Made by a program: the position numbers and the translations under genes. From Burkholderiales bacterium (lineage in GTDB: Bacteria; Pseudomonadota; Gammaproteobacteria; Burkholderiales; WYBJ01), in NCBI GenBank assembly GCA_020848435.1, contig JADLAC010000002.1, forward strand, positions 62,001 through 126,000: DNA of 64,000 nucleotides, given 5' to 3'. A model generated the notes under the pieces. The model had not been told where the DNA came from. It saw only the letters and a program-made list of their open reading frames with translations, and did no database searches. Below, one piece after another: positions 53,646 to 64,000 of this stretch. Positions within the stretch are counted from its first letter, which is position 1; the number at the start of each line of letters is the position of its first letter.

Positions 53646-54968
53646 TCAGGCGCTCGGGCTCGGGCGGATGCGGGCTTGCCAGTGCGCCGCTCGGGCAGCA
53701 GCGGCGCGCAACTCCGGCCGGGTCAATACGCCGTCTTCGAGCAGCAGCTCACCCCCTACCCAGACGTGGCTCACATCCTGGCGGCCCGCGGCGTAAACGA
53801 GGTGCGAGATCGGGTCGTAGCACGGCGTGAGCTCGGGCCGACCGAAGTCGACGGCTACCATGTCCGCTGCCTTGGCGGGCTCGAGCGACCCGATTGCGGC
53901 GTCCAGCGCAAGCGCTTTTGCACCGCCCAAGGTGGCCATGGCGAGCACTTGCGCGGCCGGCAAGGCGGTGGGATCGTCCGCGACCGCCTTTCCGAGCAGC
54001 GCCGCTTGCCGCATCTCGCCGAACATGTCGAGGCGGTTGTTGCTGGCCGCGCCGTCGGTACCCAGGCCCACGTTGAGACCCGCGGCCAGCATGCGCGCTA
54101 CCGGCGCCATACCGCTCGCAAGCTTGAGGTTCGAGCTTGGACAGTGCGCGATATGACATCCCTGGGCAGCGAGCAGCTCGATTTCAGCCCTTGTCAGGTG
54201 CACCGCGTGAACCGCCAGGAGATTGGGTCCGACCAGGCCCAGCTCCTGGAGCCGGGCCAGTGGACGCCGGCCGTCGCGTGCTTCGCCCTGGGTGATCTCG
54301 TCCTGCGTTTCGTGCAGGTGGATATGCACCGGGAGATCGAGCTCGTTGGCGTAGGTCGCCACTTGCGAGAGCGCCTTGTCGTTCACCGAATAGGGCGCAT
54401 GCGGCGCGAAGCAGAACGACAACAAGGGCTGGTCGCGCAAGGCATCGCGCAACGCGAGGCCCTGGGTGAGATAGGCGAGGGGATCGGTGGCATAGGGAGA
54501 TGGAAAGTCGACCACGATCATCCCGAGGGCGGCGCGCATGCCGGCGGTGACGGCCGCGCGGGCAGCCGCCTCGGGGAAGAAATACATGTCGTTGAACAGC
54601 GTTACCCCGCCGCGCAGCATCTCCGCGCAGGCGAGCAGCGTGCCGTCGTAAACGAACTCCGGCGAGGCCTCGCGCATCTCGACCGGCCAGATGTATTCCT
54701 TCAGCCAGCGCATGAGCGCGAGATCGTCGGCCAGCCCGCGCAGCAAGGTCATCGCCGCATGCGTATGCAGGTTGACCAAGCCGGGAATGAGCGCGTGCCG
54801 GGCGAGCTCGAAACGGCGCGATGGGCTGTAGCGCGCGCGCGCGGCCTCGATGGGCGCGATGGCTTCGATCCGCCCGCCATCGACGACGAGCGCATGATGC
54901 TCCCTGGCCCCGCTCGGCACGACGGGGACGATCCAGCGTGCCTCGATCACACAATCGACCTGTTTCAT
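53646..54968 (-). CDS. TRZ/ATZ-family amidohydrolase (MtaD-like methylthioadenosine/S-adenosylhomocysteine deaminase)
   Basis: 440 residues. Metal ligands are visible in NLHTHAAM, HAPYSVNDK, HIHLHETQDE and GTDGAASNN. It belongs to the cytosine deaminase/atrazine hydrolase superfamily; the nearest typical role is deamination of 5'-methylthioadenosine, S-adenosylhomocysteine or deoxyadenosine. It lies upstream of ubiG, which consumes SAM and so makes S-adenosylhomocysteine. The exact substrate is unconfirmed. Its leader contains a duplicated 37-nt sequence. Confidence 0.9.
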   Translation of the reverse strand: MKQVDCVIEARWIVPVVPSGAREHHALVVDGGRIEAIAPIEAARARYSPSRRFELARHALIPGLVNLHTHAAMTLLRGLADDLALMRWLKEYIWPVEMREASPEFVYDGTLLACAEMLRGGVTLFNDMYFFPEAAARAAVTAGMRAALGMIVVDFPSPYATDPLAYLTQGLALRDALRDQPLLSFCFAPHAPYSVNDKALSQVATYANELDLPVHIHLHETQDEITQGEARDGRRPLARLQELGLVGPNLLAVHAVHLTRAEIELLAAQGCHIAHCPSSNLKLASGMAPVARMLAAGLNVGLGTDGAASNNRLDMFGEMRQAALLGKAVADDPTALPAAQVLAMATLGGAKALALDAAIGSLEPAKAADMVAVDFGRPELTPCYDPISHLVYAAGRQDVSHVWVGGELLLEDGVLTRPELRAAAARAAHWQARIRPSPSA

Positions 54969-54972
54969 TGCT

Positions 54973-55082
54973 CATCCCGGAGAACGCGAAACGACACTCC
55001 GTGTATCACACTGTGCGGAGGGCTGCGCGATAGTCGGCCTTCCGGCATCCCGGAGAACGCGAAACGACACTCGCTGTATCAC
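54973..55082. repeat. Pair of 37-nt direct repeats in the amidohydrolase leader
   Basis: Copies at 54973-55009 and 55046-55082 match at 35 of 37 positions; the period is 73 nt. The first copy ends four bases before the amidohydrolase start codon on the minus strand. Function unknown: duplicated leader/promoter or a dispersed repeat. Confidence 0.75.
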
Positions 55083-55086
55083 CGCT

Positions 55087-55103
55087 GCGGCAGTATATGC
55101 CGC
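55087..55103. other. Short perfect hairpin
   Basis: GCGGCA-GTATA-TGCCGC forms a 6-bp stem with a five-base loop just beyond the second direct repeat. No T-run follows; role unknown. Confidence 0.4.
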
Positions 55104-55169
55104 GCCCCGGCATGGCTTGCATGCTGCCGAGGCGCCGCGCCAAGGCTTCGGTGGATCAACGCGTATCCC

Positions 55170-55203
55170 GCAAAAAAAAAGCCCTGCGGTGCAGGGCTTT
55201 TTC
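55170..55203 (-). terminator. Rho-independent terminator of the OmpA-family gene
   Basis: AGCCCTGC-ACC-GCAGGGCT read on the minus strand is followed by a run of nine Ts, 25 nt past the stop codon. The T-run on the other strand (TTTTT) could also serve the plus direction. Confidence 0.9.
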
Positions 55204-55223
55204 TCGACCTTGCGGTCAACCGA

Positions 55224-55976
55224 TCAGGGCTTCGGCTTCGCCTCGGGCTTCGCCTCCGGCTTGGTTTCGGGCTTGGGCTTGGGCGCGGGCTTCGGCTTCT
55301 GGCCGACCGCCTCGATGTCGACGCGCCGATTCGGTGCCAAGCATTCGATGAGTTGTTTGCGGCTCATCTTGTTGTCGCAGAACTTGGTGACGGGCACCGG
55401 GTTAGCGAAACCCTTGCCTTCCCAGAAGATGAGCTTCTGGTCGACACCCTTGCCGACCACGTAATCCTTGACCGTCTGGGCGCGTGCCTCGGACAGTTTC
55501 TTGTTGTAAGCCGCCGAGCCGATGCGGTCGGTGTGGCCGGTCACGATCAAGGCGCCGAGGGTGACACCCTTCCATTGCTTCGTCATCCACTCGTCGATCT
55601 CCTTGCGTTGATCGTCGCGCATCGTGGCCTTGTCGAAATCGAAGTTCTGCACCGAGAGCTTCAGCTCCACGTTCATCATCGCGGGCTTCTTGGGCTTGGG
55701 CTTCGCCTCGGGCTTCGGCGCGGGCTTCGCCTCGGGCTTCGGCGCGGGCGGCGGCGCTTTCTTCACCAGATCCGGGTCGCATTGGGCGACCGCCCGCGCG
55801 GGCGTCCAATCGGAGGTGCGCACGCACAGACCGGTGGTTGCGCTGGTCACGATATTGCCGGTTATCGTATCGACCAGGTAGCCTTGATTCTTGCTGTCCG
55901 CCGCCAGGGCCACGCCAGGCAGCAATGCCGCTGCCACAGCCAGTCCCGTGAGCGCCCTTCGATTCATGGATTGCAT
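55224..55976 (-). CDS. OmpA-family outer-membrane protein with PKPEAKP tails
   Basis: 250 residues. Signal peptide about 1-25 (ending GVALA). An N-terminal region with two cysteines (LCVRTSDWTPARAVAQCDP) leads into a Pro/Lys/Glu-rich segment (PKPEAKPAPKPEAKPKPK), then the OmpA-C domain (about 110-215) with FDFDKATMR and TGHTDRIGS for peptidoglycan anchoring. A second PKPEAKP-type tail closes the protein, which is unusual because the domain normally ends the chain. No eight-strand beta-barrel is apparent. It corresponds to the conserved betaproteobacterial gene next to gyrA. Confidence 0.88.
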   Translation of the reverse strand: MQSMNRRALTGLAVAAALLPGVALAADSKNQGYLVDTITGNIVTSATTGLCVRTSDWTPARAVAQCDPDLVKKAPPPAPKPEAKPAPKPEAKPKPKKPAMMNVELKLSVQNFDFDKATMRDDQRKEIDEWMTKQWKGVTLGALIVTGHTDRIGSAAYNKKLSEARAQTVKDYVVGKGVDQKLIFWEGKGFANPVPVTKFCDNKMSRKQLIECLAPNRRVDIEAVGQKPKPAPKPKPETKPEAKPEAKPKP

Positions 55977-56572
55977 GCTTTCATTCCTCCTTGATTAACG
56001 GAAGCTCCCCAAGGCCGGGCCAGATCAGCGATCAACGTCCGGCAACCCCAAAATAATTCACAGATCATAACCAGCTTTCGGCCCTGCGTAAATACCGCGC
56101 GGACGCGAACATTTCGTTTGCATGCGAGCATGTACGCGCATGTCGTAAACCTTGCGACGCTCTCACGCGCGTTGCAAGACAGTTAGGAATTCGTAACTCC
56201 TCGAGCGCCGCTATCGAGGACTTGCGACTTGCCACTGTCATCACACGCGCTTAACGGCAACATTCCTCCATGACATGAGTGCCGCGCGCAAGAGCGATTC
56301 ACATGCACGCTTCGGACCCGACACACCATCGGCATCCACGCTCGCCCACAGGCCTTGACCATGCCAAGCAAAGCTCGTATCGATCCTAGCATGAATGCCT
56401 GCGGGCGCCGTCCAAGGAAAGACATCGTGGCGGCGCTAGCCCGCGCGGGCGTTGCGCCATTGCCACACTTTCCGCCGCCCCCGGGTGCTCAGCCGGTCCG
56501 GTCGGCCTGGGGACATCTGGTAAACTCGACCGATTTCACCGGGCTCTTCTAAGAAGCCTCCCCCGCCGCCGC
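55977..56572. other. 596-nt intergenic region between the OmpA-family gene and gyrA
   Basis: Locally AT-richer than its surroundings near 56040-56210 and should hold the promoters of both divergent genes. A 65-codon plus-strand frame at 56355-56552 has no recognisable features and is probably not real. GGTAAACT near 56519 could be a gyrA -10 region. I see no RNA gene. Confidence 0.5.
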
Positions 56573-59197
<2,625 letters not shown>

Positions 59198-59387
59198 TGC
59201 CCGTCGCACGCCAGCCATTCACTGTCGGGCCCGGTCGATGCGGCTCGTGCCACAGGCCGCAGGCAGGGAGAATCTCGTTTCCGTGGCGCCGGCTTGATTC
59301 AATTCGGGACGCTCGGCGCGGTTGCGCACGGAGCGTGATCGAGGTCCCGCGCAGGTATGCTTCTTCACCGTAGGAATTCGAACCACC

Positions 59388-60470
59388 ATGGCACGCATAT
59401 TCAATTTCAGCGCCGGGCCTGCCGTCATGCCGGAACAAGTGCTCGTACAGGCACGCGACGAGATGCTCGACTGGCACGGCTCGGGCATGTCCGTGATGGA
59501 GATGAGCCATCGCGGCAAGGAATTCATCTCGATCGCCGCGTCGGCCGAGGCCGATTTGCGCGCCCTGCTCGCCATACCCGCGAACTACAAAGTGCTTTTC
59601 ATGCAAGGTGGTGCGCAAGCACAGTTCGCGCTGGTGCCGATGAATCTGCTGGGCAGCGCCACGACCGCCGACTATGTCGATACCGGTCAGTGGTCGAAGA
59701 AAGCGATTCAAGAGGCCAAACGCTACTGCACCCCCGCCGTGGCCGCATCATCCGAAAAGGAGCGCCACACCCGCGTCCCCGATCGTGCGCAGTGGCGCTT
59801 GAATCCGAACGCGGCCTACGTCCACTACACCAGCAACGAGACCATCGGCGGGGTCGAGTTTCACTGGATTCCTGACACGGGCTCGGTGCCCCTGGTGTGT
59901 GACATGTCCTCGGACATCCTGTCGCGCCCGCTCGACGTATCGCGCTTCGGGCTGATCTATGCCGGCGCGCAGAAGAACATCGGGCCGGCCGGCTTGACGG
60001 TGGTCATCGTGCGCGACGATCTGCTCGGGCGAGCCATGCCCGCGACGCCCGCGGTGTTCGACTACAAGGCGCAAGCCGAAGCCGAGTCCATGCTCAACAC
60101 CCCGCCCACGTACGCGATGTACCTTGCGGGCCTCACGTTCAAGTGGCTGCAAGGCCAAGGCGGGCTGGCCGCGATCGAGCGGCGCAATATCGAAAAAGCC
60201 GCCCTGGTCTACGAGCTGCTCGACCAAACCGAGTTCTATCGTTGTCCGGTGCGCCGTGAAGACCGCTCGCGCATGAATATCGCCTTCACCCTGCGCGATG
60301 CCGCGCTCGACGAACCGTTCCTGAAGGAGGCGAAGCAGCAGGGCTTGGCCGAGCTGAAAGGCCACCGCTCCGTCGGCGGCATGCGCGCCTCGATCTACAA
60401 CGCCATGCCGCTCGCCGGTGTGAAGGCGCTGGTCGATTTCATGCGTGAGTTCGAGAGACGTCATGGCTGA
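59388..60470 (+). CDS. serC: Phosphoserine aminotransferase
   Basis: 360 residues from ATG 59388. [15 protein letters not shown] at the start and PLP-lysine Lys196 in [10 protein letters not shown] identify the enzyme. It makes 3-phosphoserine for serine synthesis and also acts in pyridoxine synthesis. A 190-nt gap after gyrA allows its own promoter. The stop overlaps the following serA-like start by 8 nt. Confidence 0.97.
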   Translation: MARIFNFSAGPAVMPEQVLVQARDEMLDWHGSGMSVMEMSHRGKEFISIAASAEADLRALLAIPANYKVLFMQGGAQAQFALVPMNLLGSATTADYVDTGQWSKKAIQEAKRYCTPAVAASSEKERHTRVPDRAQWRLNPNAAYVHYTSNETIGGVEFHWIPDTGSVPLVCDMSSDILSRPLDVSRFGLIYAGAQKNIGPAGLTVVIVRDDLLGRAMPATPAVFDYKAQAEAESMLNTPPTYAMYLAGLTFKWLQGQGGLAAIERRNIEKAALVYELLDQTEFYRCPVRREDRSRMNIAFTLRDAALDEPFLKEAKQQGLAELKGHRSVGGMRASIYNAMPLAGVKALVDFMREFERRHG

Positions 60471-61653
60471 TTCCGTGCACATTCTTACGCTCAATAACAT
60501 CGCCTCGGTCGGGCTCAAACGCTTCGCCGGCGGGGATTATCAAATCGGCAGCCATGTCGCCGAGCCGGCCGCGATCCTGGTCCGTTCTCACGACATGCAT
60601 TCGATGGCCATCCCCGAGGGCGTCAAGGCGATCGGTAGGGCGGGTGCGGGAACCAACAATATTCCGGTGGCCCGCATGAGCGAGCGTGGAGTGCCGGTCT
60701 TCAACGCGCCCGGAGCGAACGCCAACGCGGTGAAGGAGCTCGTCATCGCCGGCCTGCTGCTCGCGGCGCGCAATCTCGTGCCGGCGATCAGGTTCGTCGA
60801 GGGCTTGAAGGGCGACGACCAGTCGATCGACAAGCAGGTCGAGGACGGGAAAAAGCACTTCGCCGGTACCGAGCTTCCCGGGCGCACCCTGGGTATCCTG
60901 GGCCTGGGAAAGATCGGCAGCCTGGTGGCCGATGCCGCCATCCGGCTCGGCATGAACGTGCTCGGCTATGATCCCGAGATCACCGTCGATGCGGCCTGGA
61001 GCTTGCCGTCGCAGGTCCGCAAGGCACATTCGATCGAGGAGGTGCTGAAGTCGGCAGAGTACGTGACCTTGCACGTTCCCCTGCTGTCGGCGACGCGCAA
61101 TCTCATCAACGCCGAGCGGCTGCACGCCATGAAGTCGGGCGCGGTGTTGCTCAATTTCGCGCGCGACGGCATCGCCGATACCGATGCCGTGCTGGCCGCC
61201 CTCGAAGCGAAGCGCCTGCGCTGCTACGTGTGCGACTTTCCCTCGGCGAAGCTGCAAGGCCATCCGCACGTGGTGGCGCTGCCGCATCTTGGGGCATCGA
61301 CGCGCGAGGCCGAAGACAACTGCGCGATAATGGTGGCCGATCAGCTCCGCGACTATCTCGAAAACGGCAACATACGCAACGCGGTCAACTTCCCGGATGT
61401 CGTGATGGCGCGCGAGTCGCCCTATCGCGTCGGCATCGCCAATGCCAACGTGCCGAACATGCTGGGGCAGATTTCCACCGCCATGGCCAACGCGGGCTTG
61501 AACATCCACAACATGCTGAACAAGTCCCGCGGCGAGATGGCTTATACGCTGGTCGATGTCGACAGTCCGATACCCGCGAGCGTGTGCGATACGCTGCGGC
61601 GAATCCAGGGCGTGCTCATGGTACGCTATCTGCCGGCGGCGTCCGAGGGTTAG
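60463..61653 (+). CDS. serA: D-3-phosphoglycerate dehydrogenase with ACT domain
   Basis: 396 residues from ATG 60463. Substrate-binding segment [15 protein letters not shown] site [10 protein letters not shown], and a C-terminal ACT domain (about 320-396; [20 protein letters not shown]). It oxidises 3-phosphoglycerate, the step before SerC, so both serine enzymes overlap in one operon. Other hydroxyacid dehydrogenases have the same fold, but gene context supports serA. Confidence 0.92.
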   Translation: MADSVHILTLNNIASVGLKRFAGGDYQIGSHVAEPAAILVRSHDMHSMAIPEGVKAIGRAGAGTNNIPVARMSERGVPVFNAPGANANAVKELVIAGLLLAARNLVPAIRFVEGLKGDDQSIDKQVEDGKKHFAGTELPGRTLGILGLGKIGSLVADAAIRLGMNVLGYDPEITVDAAWSLPSQVRKAHSIEEVLKSAEYVTLHVPLLSATRNLINAERLHAMKSGAVLLNFARDGIADTDAVLAALEAKRLRCYVCDFPSAKLQGHPHVVALPHLGASTREAEDNCAIMVADQLRDYLENGNIRNAVNFPDVVMARESPYRVGIANANVPNMLGQISTAMANAGLNIHNMLNKSRGEMAYTLVDVDSPIPASVCDTLRRIQGVLMVRYLPAASEG

Positions 61654-61686
61654 CGCCGTCACGTTGCCATCCGTTGCTCGCGCGGC

Positions 61687-62754
61687 ATGACCGAACCGCT
61701 GAAAGAGATTCGTGACCAGATCGACGCCCTGGACGAGCGCCTGGTCGCCTTGCTGAACGAGCGGGCGCGGCTCGCGCAGCGCATCGGCCATCTCAAGGAC
61801 GGTCCCGTCTATCGCCCCGAGCGCGAAGCGCAGGTGCTGCGGCGCGTACGCGAATTGAACCCGGGTCCCCTGCCCGCCGAGGTGCTCACGCGGCTTTATA
61901 CCGAGATCATGTCCGCGTGCCGGGCGCTAGAGGCCCCGATGGCGGTGGCTTATCTCGGCCCGCCGGGAACGTTCAGCGAAGAAGCCGTGGTGAAGCACTT
62001 CGGCGCCGCGGTGAACGGCATGCCGTGCGGCTCCATCGACGAGACGTTCCATAGCGTCGAATCGGGCGCGGCGGCCTACGGGGTCGTGCCGGTGGAGAAC
62101 TCCAGCGAGGGCGCGGTCGGACGAACCAACGACCTGCTGTTCTTGAAGCCGGTGGCGATTTGCGGCGAAGTGATGCTCCCGGTGCACCAGTGCCTGCTCA
62201 ACGTGAGCGGCCGCGCAGAAGGCTTCAGCAAAATATATTCGCACTCGCAAAGCCTGGCGCAATGCCGGGGCTGGCTCAACGCCCACCACCAGCGTGCGGA
62301 ACGCGTCGCGGTGGTGAGCAACGCGGAGGCTGCGCGTCTTGCCTCCCTGGACGAGAACGCCGCCGCGGTTGCAGGGCGCCTCGCCGCGCAGCGTTACGGG
62401 CTGCGGATCGTGGCGGCCAATATCGAGGACGAGCAACGCAACATCACCCGCTTTCTGGTCATCGGCGCGAAAGGCGCCGGGCGCAGCGGGCGCGATCGCA
62501 CCTCGCTCGTCATGACCACGCGCAATCGTCCCGGCGCCATCCATGAGCTGCTCATGCCGCTGGCGAAATACCAGGTCAGCATGAGCCGGCTCGAATCGCG
62601 TCCGGCGCGCTCGGGCTTGTGGGAGTACCTGTTCTTCGTCGACGTGGAAGGCCACGAGCAGGACGAGAACGTCGCCCAGGCGCTGGCCGAGGTGCGCGAG
62701 CGCGCGACCTTCGTCAAGGTGTTGGGCTCCTATCCGATCGCGCCCGACTCGTGA
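61687..62754 (+). CDS. pheA: Bifunctional chorismate mutase/prephenate dehydratase
   Basis: 355 residues. Chorismate mutase (AroQ-type) 1-85 (IRDQIDALDERLVALLNERA), prephenate dehydratase about 92-270 (YLGPPGTFSEEAV; NITRFLVIG), ACT domain about 275-355 with SRLESRPAR, the phenylalanine-binding motif. It converts chorismate to phenylpyruvate and is feedback inhibited by phenylalanine. Confidence 0.97.
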   Translation: MTEPLKEIRDQIDALDERLVALLNERARLAQRIGHLKDGPVYRPEREAQVLRRVRELNPGPLPAEVLTRLYTEIMSACRALEAPMAVAYLGPPGTFSEEAVVKHFGAAVNGMPCGSIDETFHSVESGAAAYGVVPVENSSEGAVGRTNDLLFLKPVAICGEVMLPVHQCLLNVSGRAEGFSKIYSHSQSLAQCRGWLNAHHQRAERVAVVSNAEAARLASLDENAAAVAGRLAAQRYGLRIVAANIEDEQRNITRFLVIGAKGAGRSGRDRTSLVMTTRNRPGAIHELLMPLAKYQVSMSRLESRPARSGLWEYLFFVDVEGHEQDENVAQALAEVRERATFVKVLGSYPIAPDS

Positions 62755-62812
62755 CGCTTGGGCGTGACATGGAAGCAGCTCGCTACCGCTTCGCAGCTTC
62801 TTGAGGACGTTC

Positions 62813-63913
62813 ATGGACCTTTGCGATTCCGCGCCGCGATACATTCGATCGATCGCGCCCTACCAGCCGGGAAAGCCGATTTCGGAGCTCGCGCGCGAGC
62901 TGGGCTTGAACGAGGGCGACATCGTCAAGCTCGCTTCGAACGAGAATCCGCTCGGCATCAGTCCCAAGGCCGCCGCCGCGATTGCACCGGCGATCGCAGA
63001 CCTGTCGCGCTATCCCGATGGCAGCGGCTACGATCTCAAGCAAGCGTTGTCCGCCAAGCTCGGTGTCGGTGCGCAGTGCATCGTCCTCGGCAACGGCTCC
63101 AACGATGTGCTGGAGCTTGCCGCGCGCGCCTTTCTGTCGCCGAGCGCCAACGCCGTCTACGCCCAGCACGCCTTCGCGGTCTATCCGCTGGCGACGCAAG
63201 CGACCGGCGCCGCCGGCATCGAAGTGCCGGCGCGCGACTACGGCCACGACCTCGCGGCGATGCTGCGAGCCGTCGACGGCGCTACCCGCGTGGTGTTCAT
63301 CGCCAATCCCAACAACCCGACCGGCACCTTCATCGCGCCGGGTGAAATGCACGCGTTCTTGCGTCAAGTCCCGGCGCGCGTGCTGGTGGTGCTCGACGAG
63401 GCGTACCAGGAGTACTTGCCGAGCGAGCTTCAGGCCGACAGCATCTCCTGGTTGCGCGAGTTCCCCAATCTCGTCATCACGCGCACTTTCTCGAAGATCT
63501 ATGGCCTCGCCGGGCTGCGCCTGGGCTACGCGCTCGCCCACGAGTCGGTCGCCGATCTCATGAATCGGGTGCGCCAGCCGTTCAACGCCAACAGCATCGC
63601 GCTGGCGGCGGCGGTGCCGGCCCTCGACGATGCGGATTTCATCCGCCGCAGCCGCGAGGTCAATTTCGCCGGCATGGCGCGGCTCACCGAAGGCTTCAAG
63701 CGCCTGGAGCTCGCCTATATTCCTTCGTGCGGCAATTTCGTGACCGTCCGCGTGGGCGATGGGGCCGAAGTCTACCGCCGCTTGCTGCGCCGGGGGGTGA
63801 TCGTGCGCCCGATCGCCGGTTACGGTCTGCCGGCGCATCTGCGCGTCACGATCGGCACCGAAGCGGAGAACGCGCGTTTCTTGCAGGCACTCGAGGAATC
63901 GCTGCATGAGTGA
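62813..63913 (+). CDS. hisC: Histidinol-phosphate aminotransferase
   Basis: 366 residues from ATG 62813 (GAGGA at 62803-62807). PLP-lysine Lys228 in [25 protein letters not shown] and [10 protein letters not shown] are family signatures. The copy located between pheA and tyrA in betaproteobacteria may act on aromatic as well as histidinol-phosphate substrates. The stop overlaps the tyrA start by 8 nt. Confidence 0.93.
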   Translation: MDLCDSAPRYIRSIAPYQPGKPISELARELGLNEGDIVKLASNENPLGISPKAAAAIAPAIADLSRYPDGSGYDLKQALSAKLGVGAQCIVLGNGSNDVLELAARAFLSPSANAVYAQHAFAVYPLATQATGAAGIEVPARDYGHDLAAMLRAVDGATRVVFIANPNNPTGTFIAPGEMHAFLRQVPARVLVVLDEAYQEYLPSELQADSISWLREFPNLVITRTFSKIYGLAGLRLGYALAHESVADLMNRVRQPFNANSIALAAAVPALDDADFIRRSREVNFAGMARLTEGFKRLELAYIPSCGNFVTVRVGDGAEVYRRLLRRGVIVRPIAGYGLPAHLRVTIGTEAENARFLQALEESLHE

Positions 63914-64000
63914 GAACGCGGCCAGCGCCGCCGAGGCCGCGAAGGTGAGGCCGATCGGCACGCTCACCGTCTACGGCGTGGGCCTGATCGGCGGCTCGTT
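63906..64000 (+). CDS. tyrA: Prephenate dehydrogenase, 5' part only
   Basis: The first 31 residues are visible before the window ends. [15 protein letters not shown] is the start of the NAD(P)-binding domain. It overlaps the hisC stop by 8 nt. Assignment rests on this motif and the conserved pheA-hisC-tyrA order. Confidence 0.85.
   Translation, partial: MSENAASAAEAAKVRPIGTLTVYGVGLIGGS

Noticed and set aside
54973..55082. Possible CRISPR array from two similar 37-nt units
   Set aside because: Only two units, one 36-nt gap and no cas genes. The position in a gene leader fits a simple duplication better.
53625..55994. 789-residue plus-strand frame over the amidohydrolase and OmpA genes
   Set aside because: Antisense shadow of two well-supported minus-strand genes.
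56355..56552. 65-codon frame upstream of gyrA
   Set aside because: No ribosome-binding site or recognisable domain, and it lies in the expected promoter region.

Overview
The window is about two-thirds GC, gene-dense and bacterial. It reads as a betaproteobacterial chromosome, probably from or near the Burkholderiales. The evidence is the block gph-ubiG-TRZ/ATZ hydrolase-ompA-gyrA-serC-serA-pheA-hisC-tyrA, the alaC-hom-thrC cluster, the tmRNA tag ANDERYALAA, several Bug-type (TctC-like) periplasmic receptors and a sulfite reductase/DUF934/cobA operon beside a CysB-like regulator. No plasmid, phage or CRISPR signal was seen.

Layout. 0-4 kb (minus): transglutaminase/DUF58/MoxR operon. 4.3-9.7 kb: histone-deacetylase-like amidohydrolase, Mth938-like protein, then alaC-hom-thrC. 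9.7-19.7 kb: acyl-CoA and organic-acid genes (ADP-forming acyl-CoA ligase, Bug receptor, enoyl-CoA hydratase, acyl-CoA dehydrogenase, MmgE/PrpD, alpha/beta hydrolase), with an FHA protein whose N-terminus looks like an IS5 transposase domain. 19.7-24.6 kb: MITE-like palindromic element, ECF sigma/anti-sigma pair, cytochrome c', formate/nitrite-type channel, beta-CASP nuclease. 24.6-28.3 kb: small membrane proteins (DUF883, YqjE-like, YqjK-like, LETM1-like), esterase, DUF2802, SPOR protein. 28.3-32.3 kb: siroheme and sulfite reduction with a divergent CysB-like regulator. 32.4-37 kb: a 1547-residue hybrid histidine kinase. 37-42.9 kb: spermidine-synthase-like protein, monooxygenase-like protein and a three-gene ABC importer.

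42.9-50.7 kb is the most unusual part. A LysR gene is divergent from a gene interrupted by an in-frame TGA. Read through, the TGA gives the motif U-G-S-C, and a hairpin fitting a bacterial SECIS follows it. I therefore annotate a 214-residue UGSC-family selenoprotein with Sec at position 107. It is followed by a cysteine-rich protein of unknown function and by two successive Bug-receptor/MmgE-PrpD pairs, apparently one operon for an unidentified carboxylic compound. The operon ends beside the 3' end of ssrA (tmRNA), where a decayed LAGLIDADG homing-endonuclease fragment and a partial copy of the tmRNA 3' end suggest past integration.

51-64 kb returns to core genes: ssrA, a secreted protein, gph, ubiG, an amidohydrolase with a duplicated leader, an OmpA-family protein, gyrA, and the serine/aromatic/histidine genes, ending inside tyrA.
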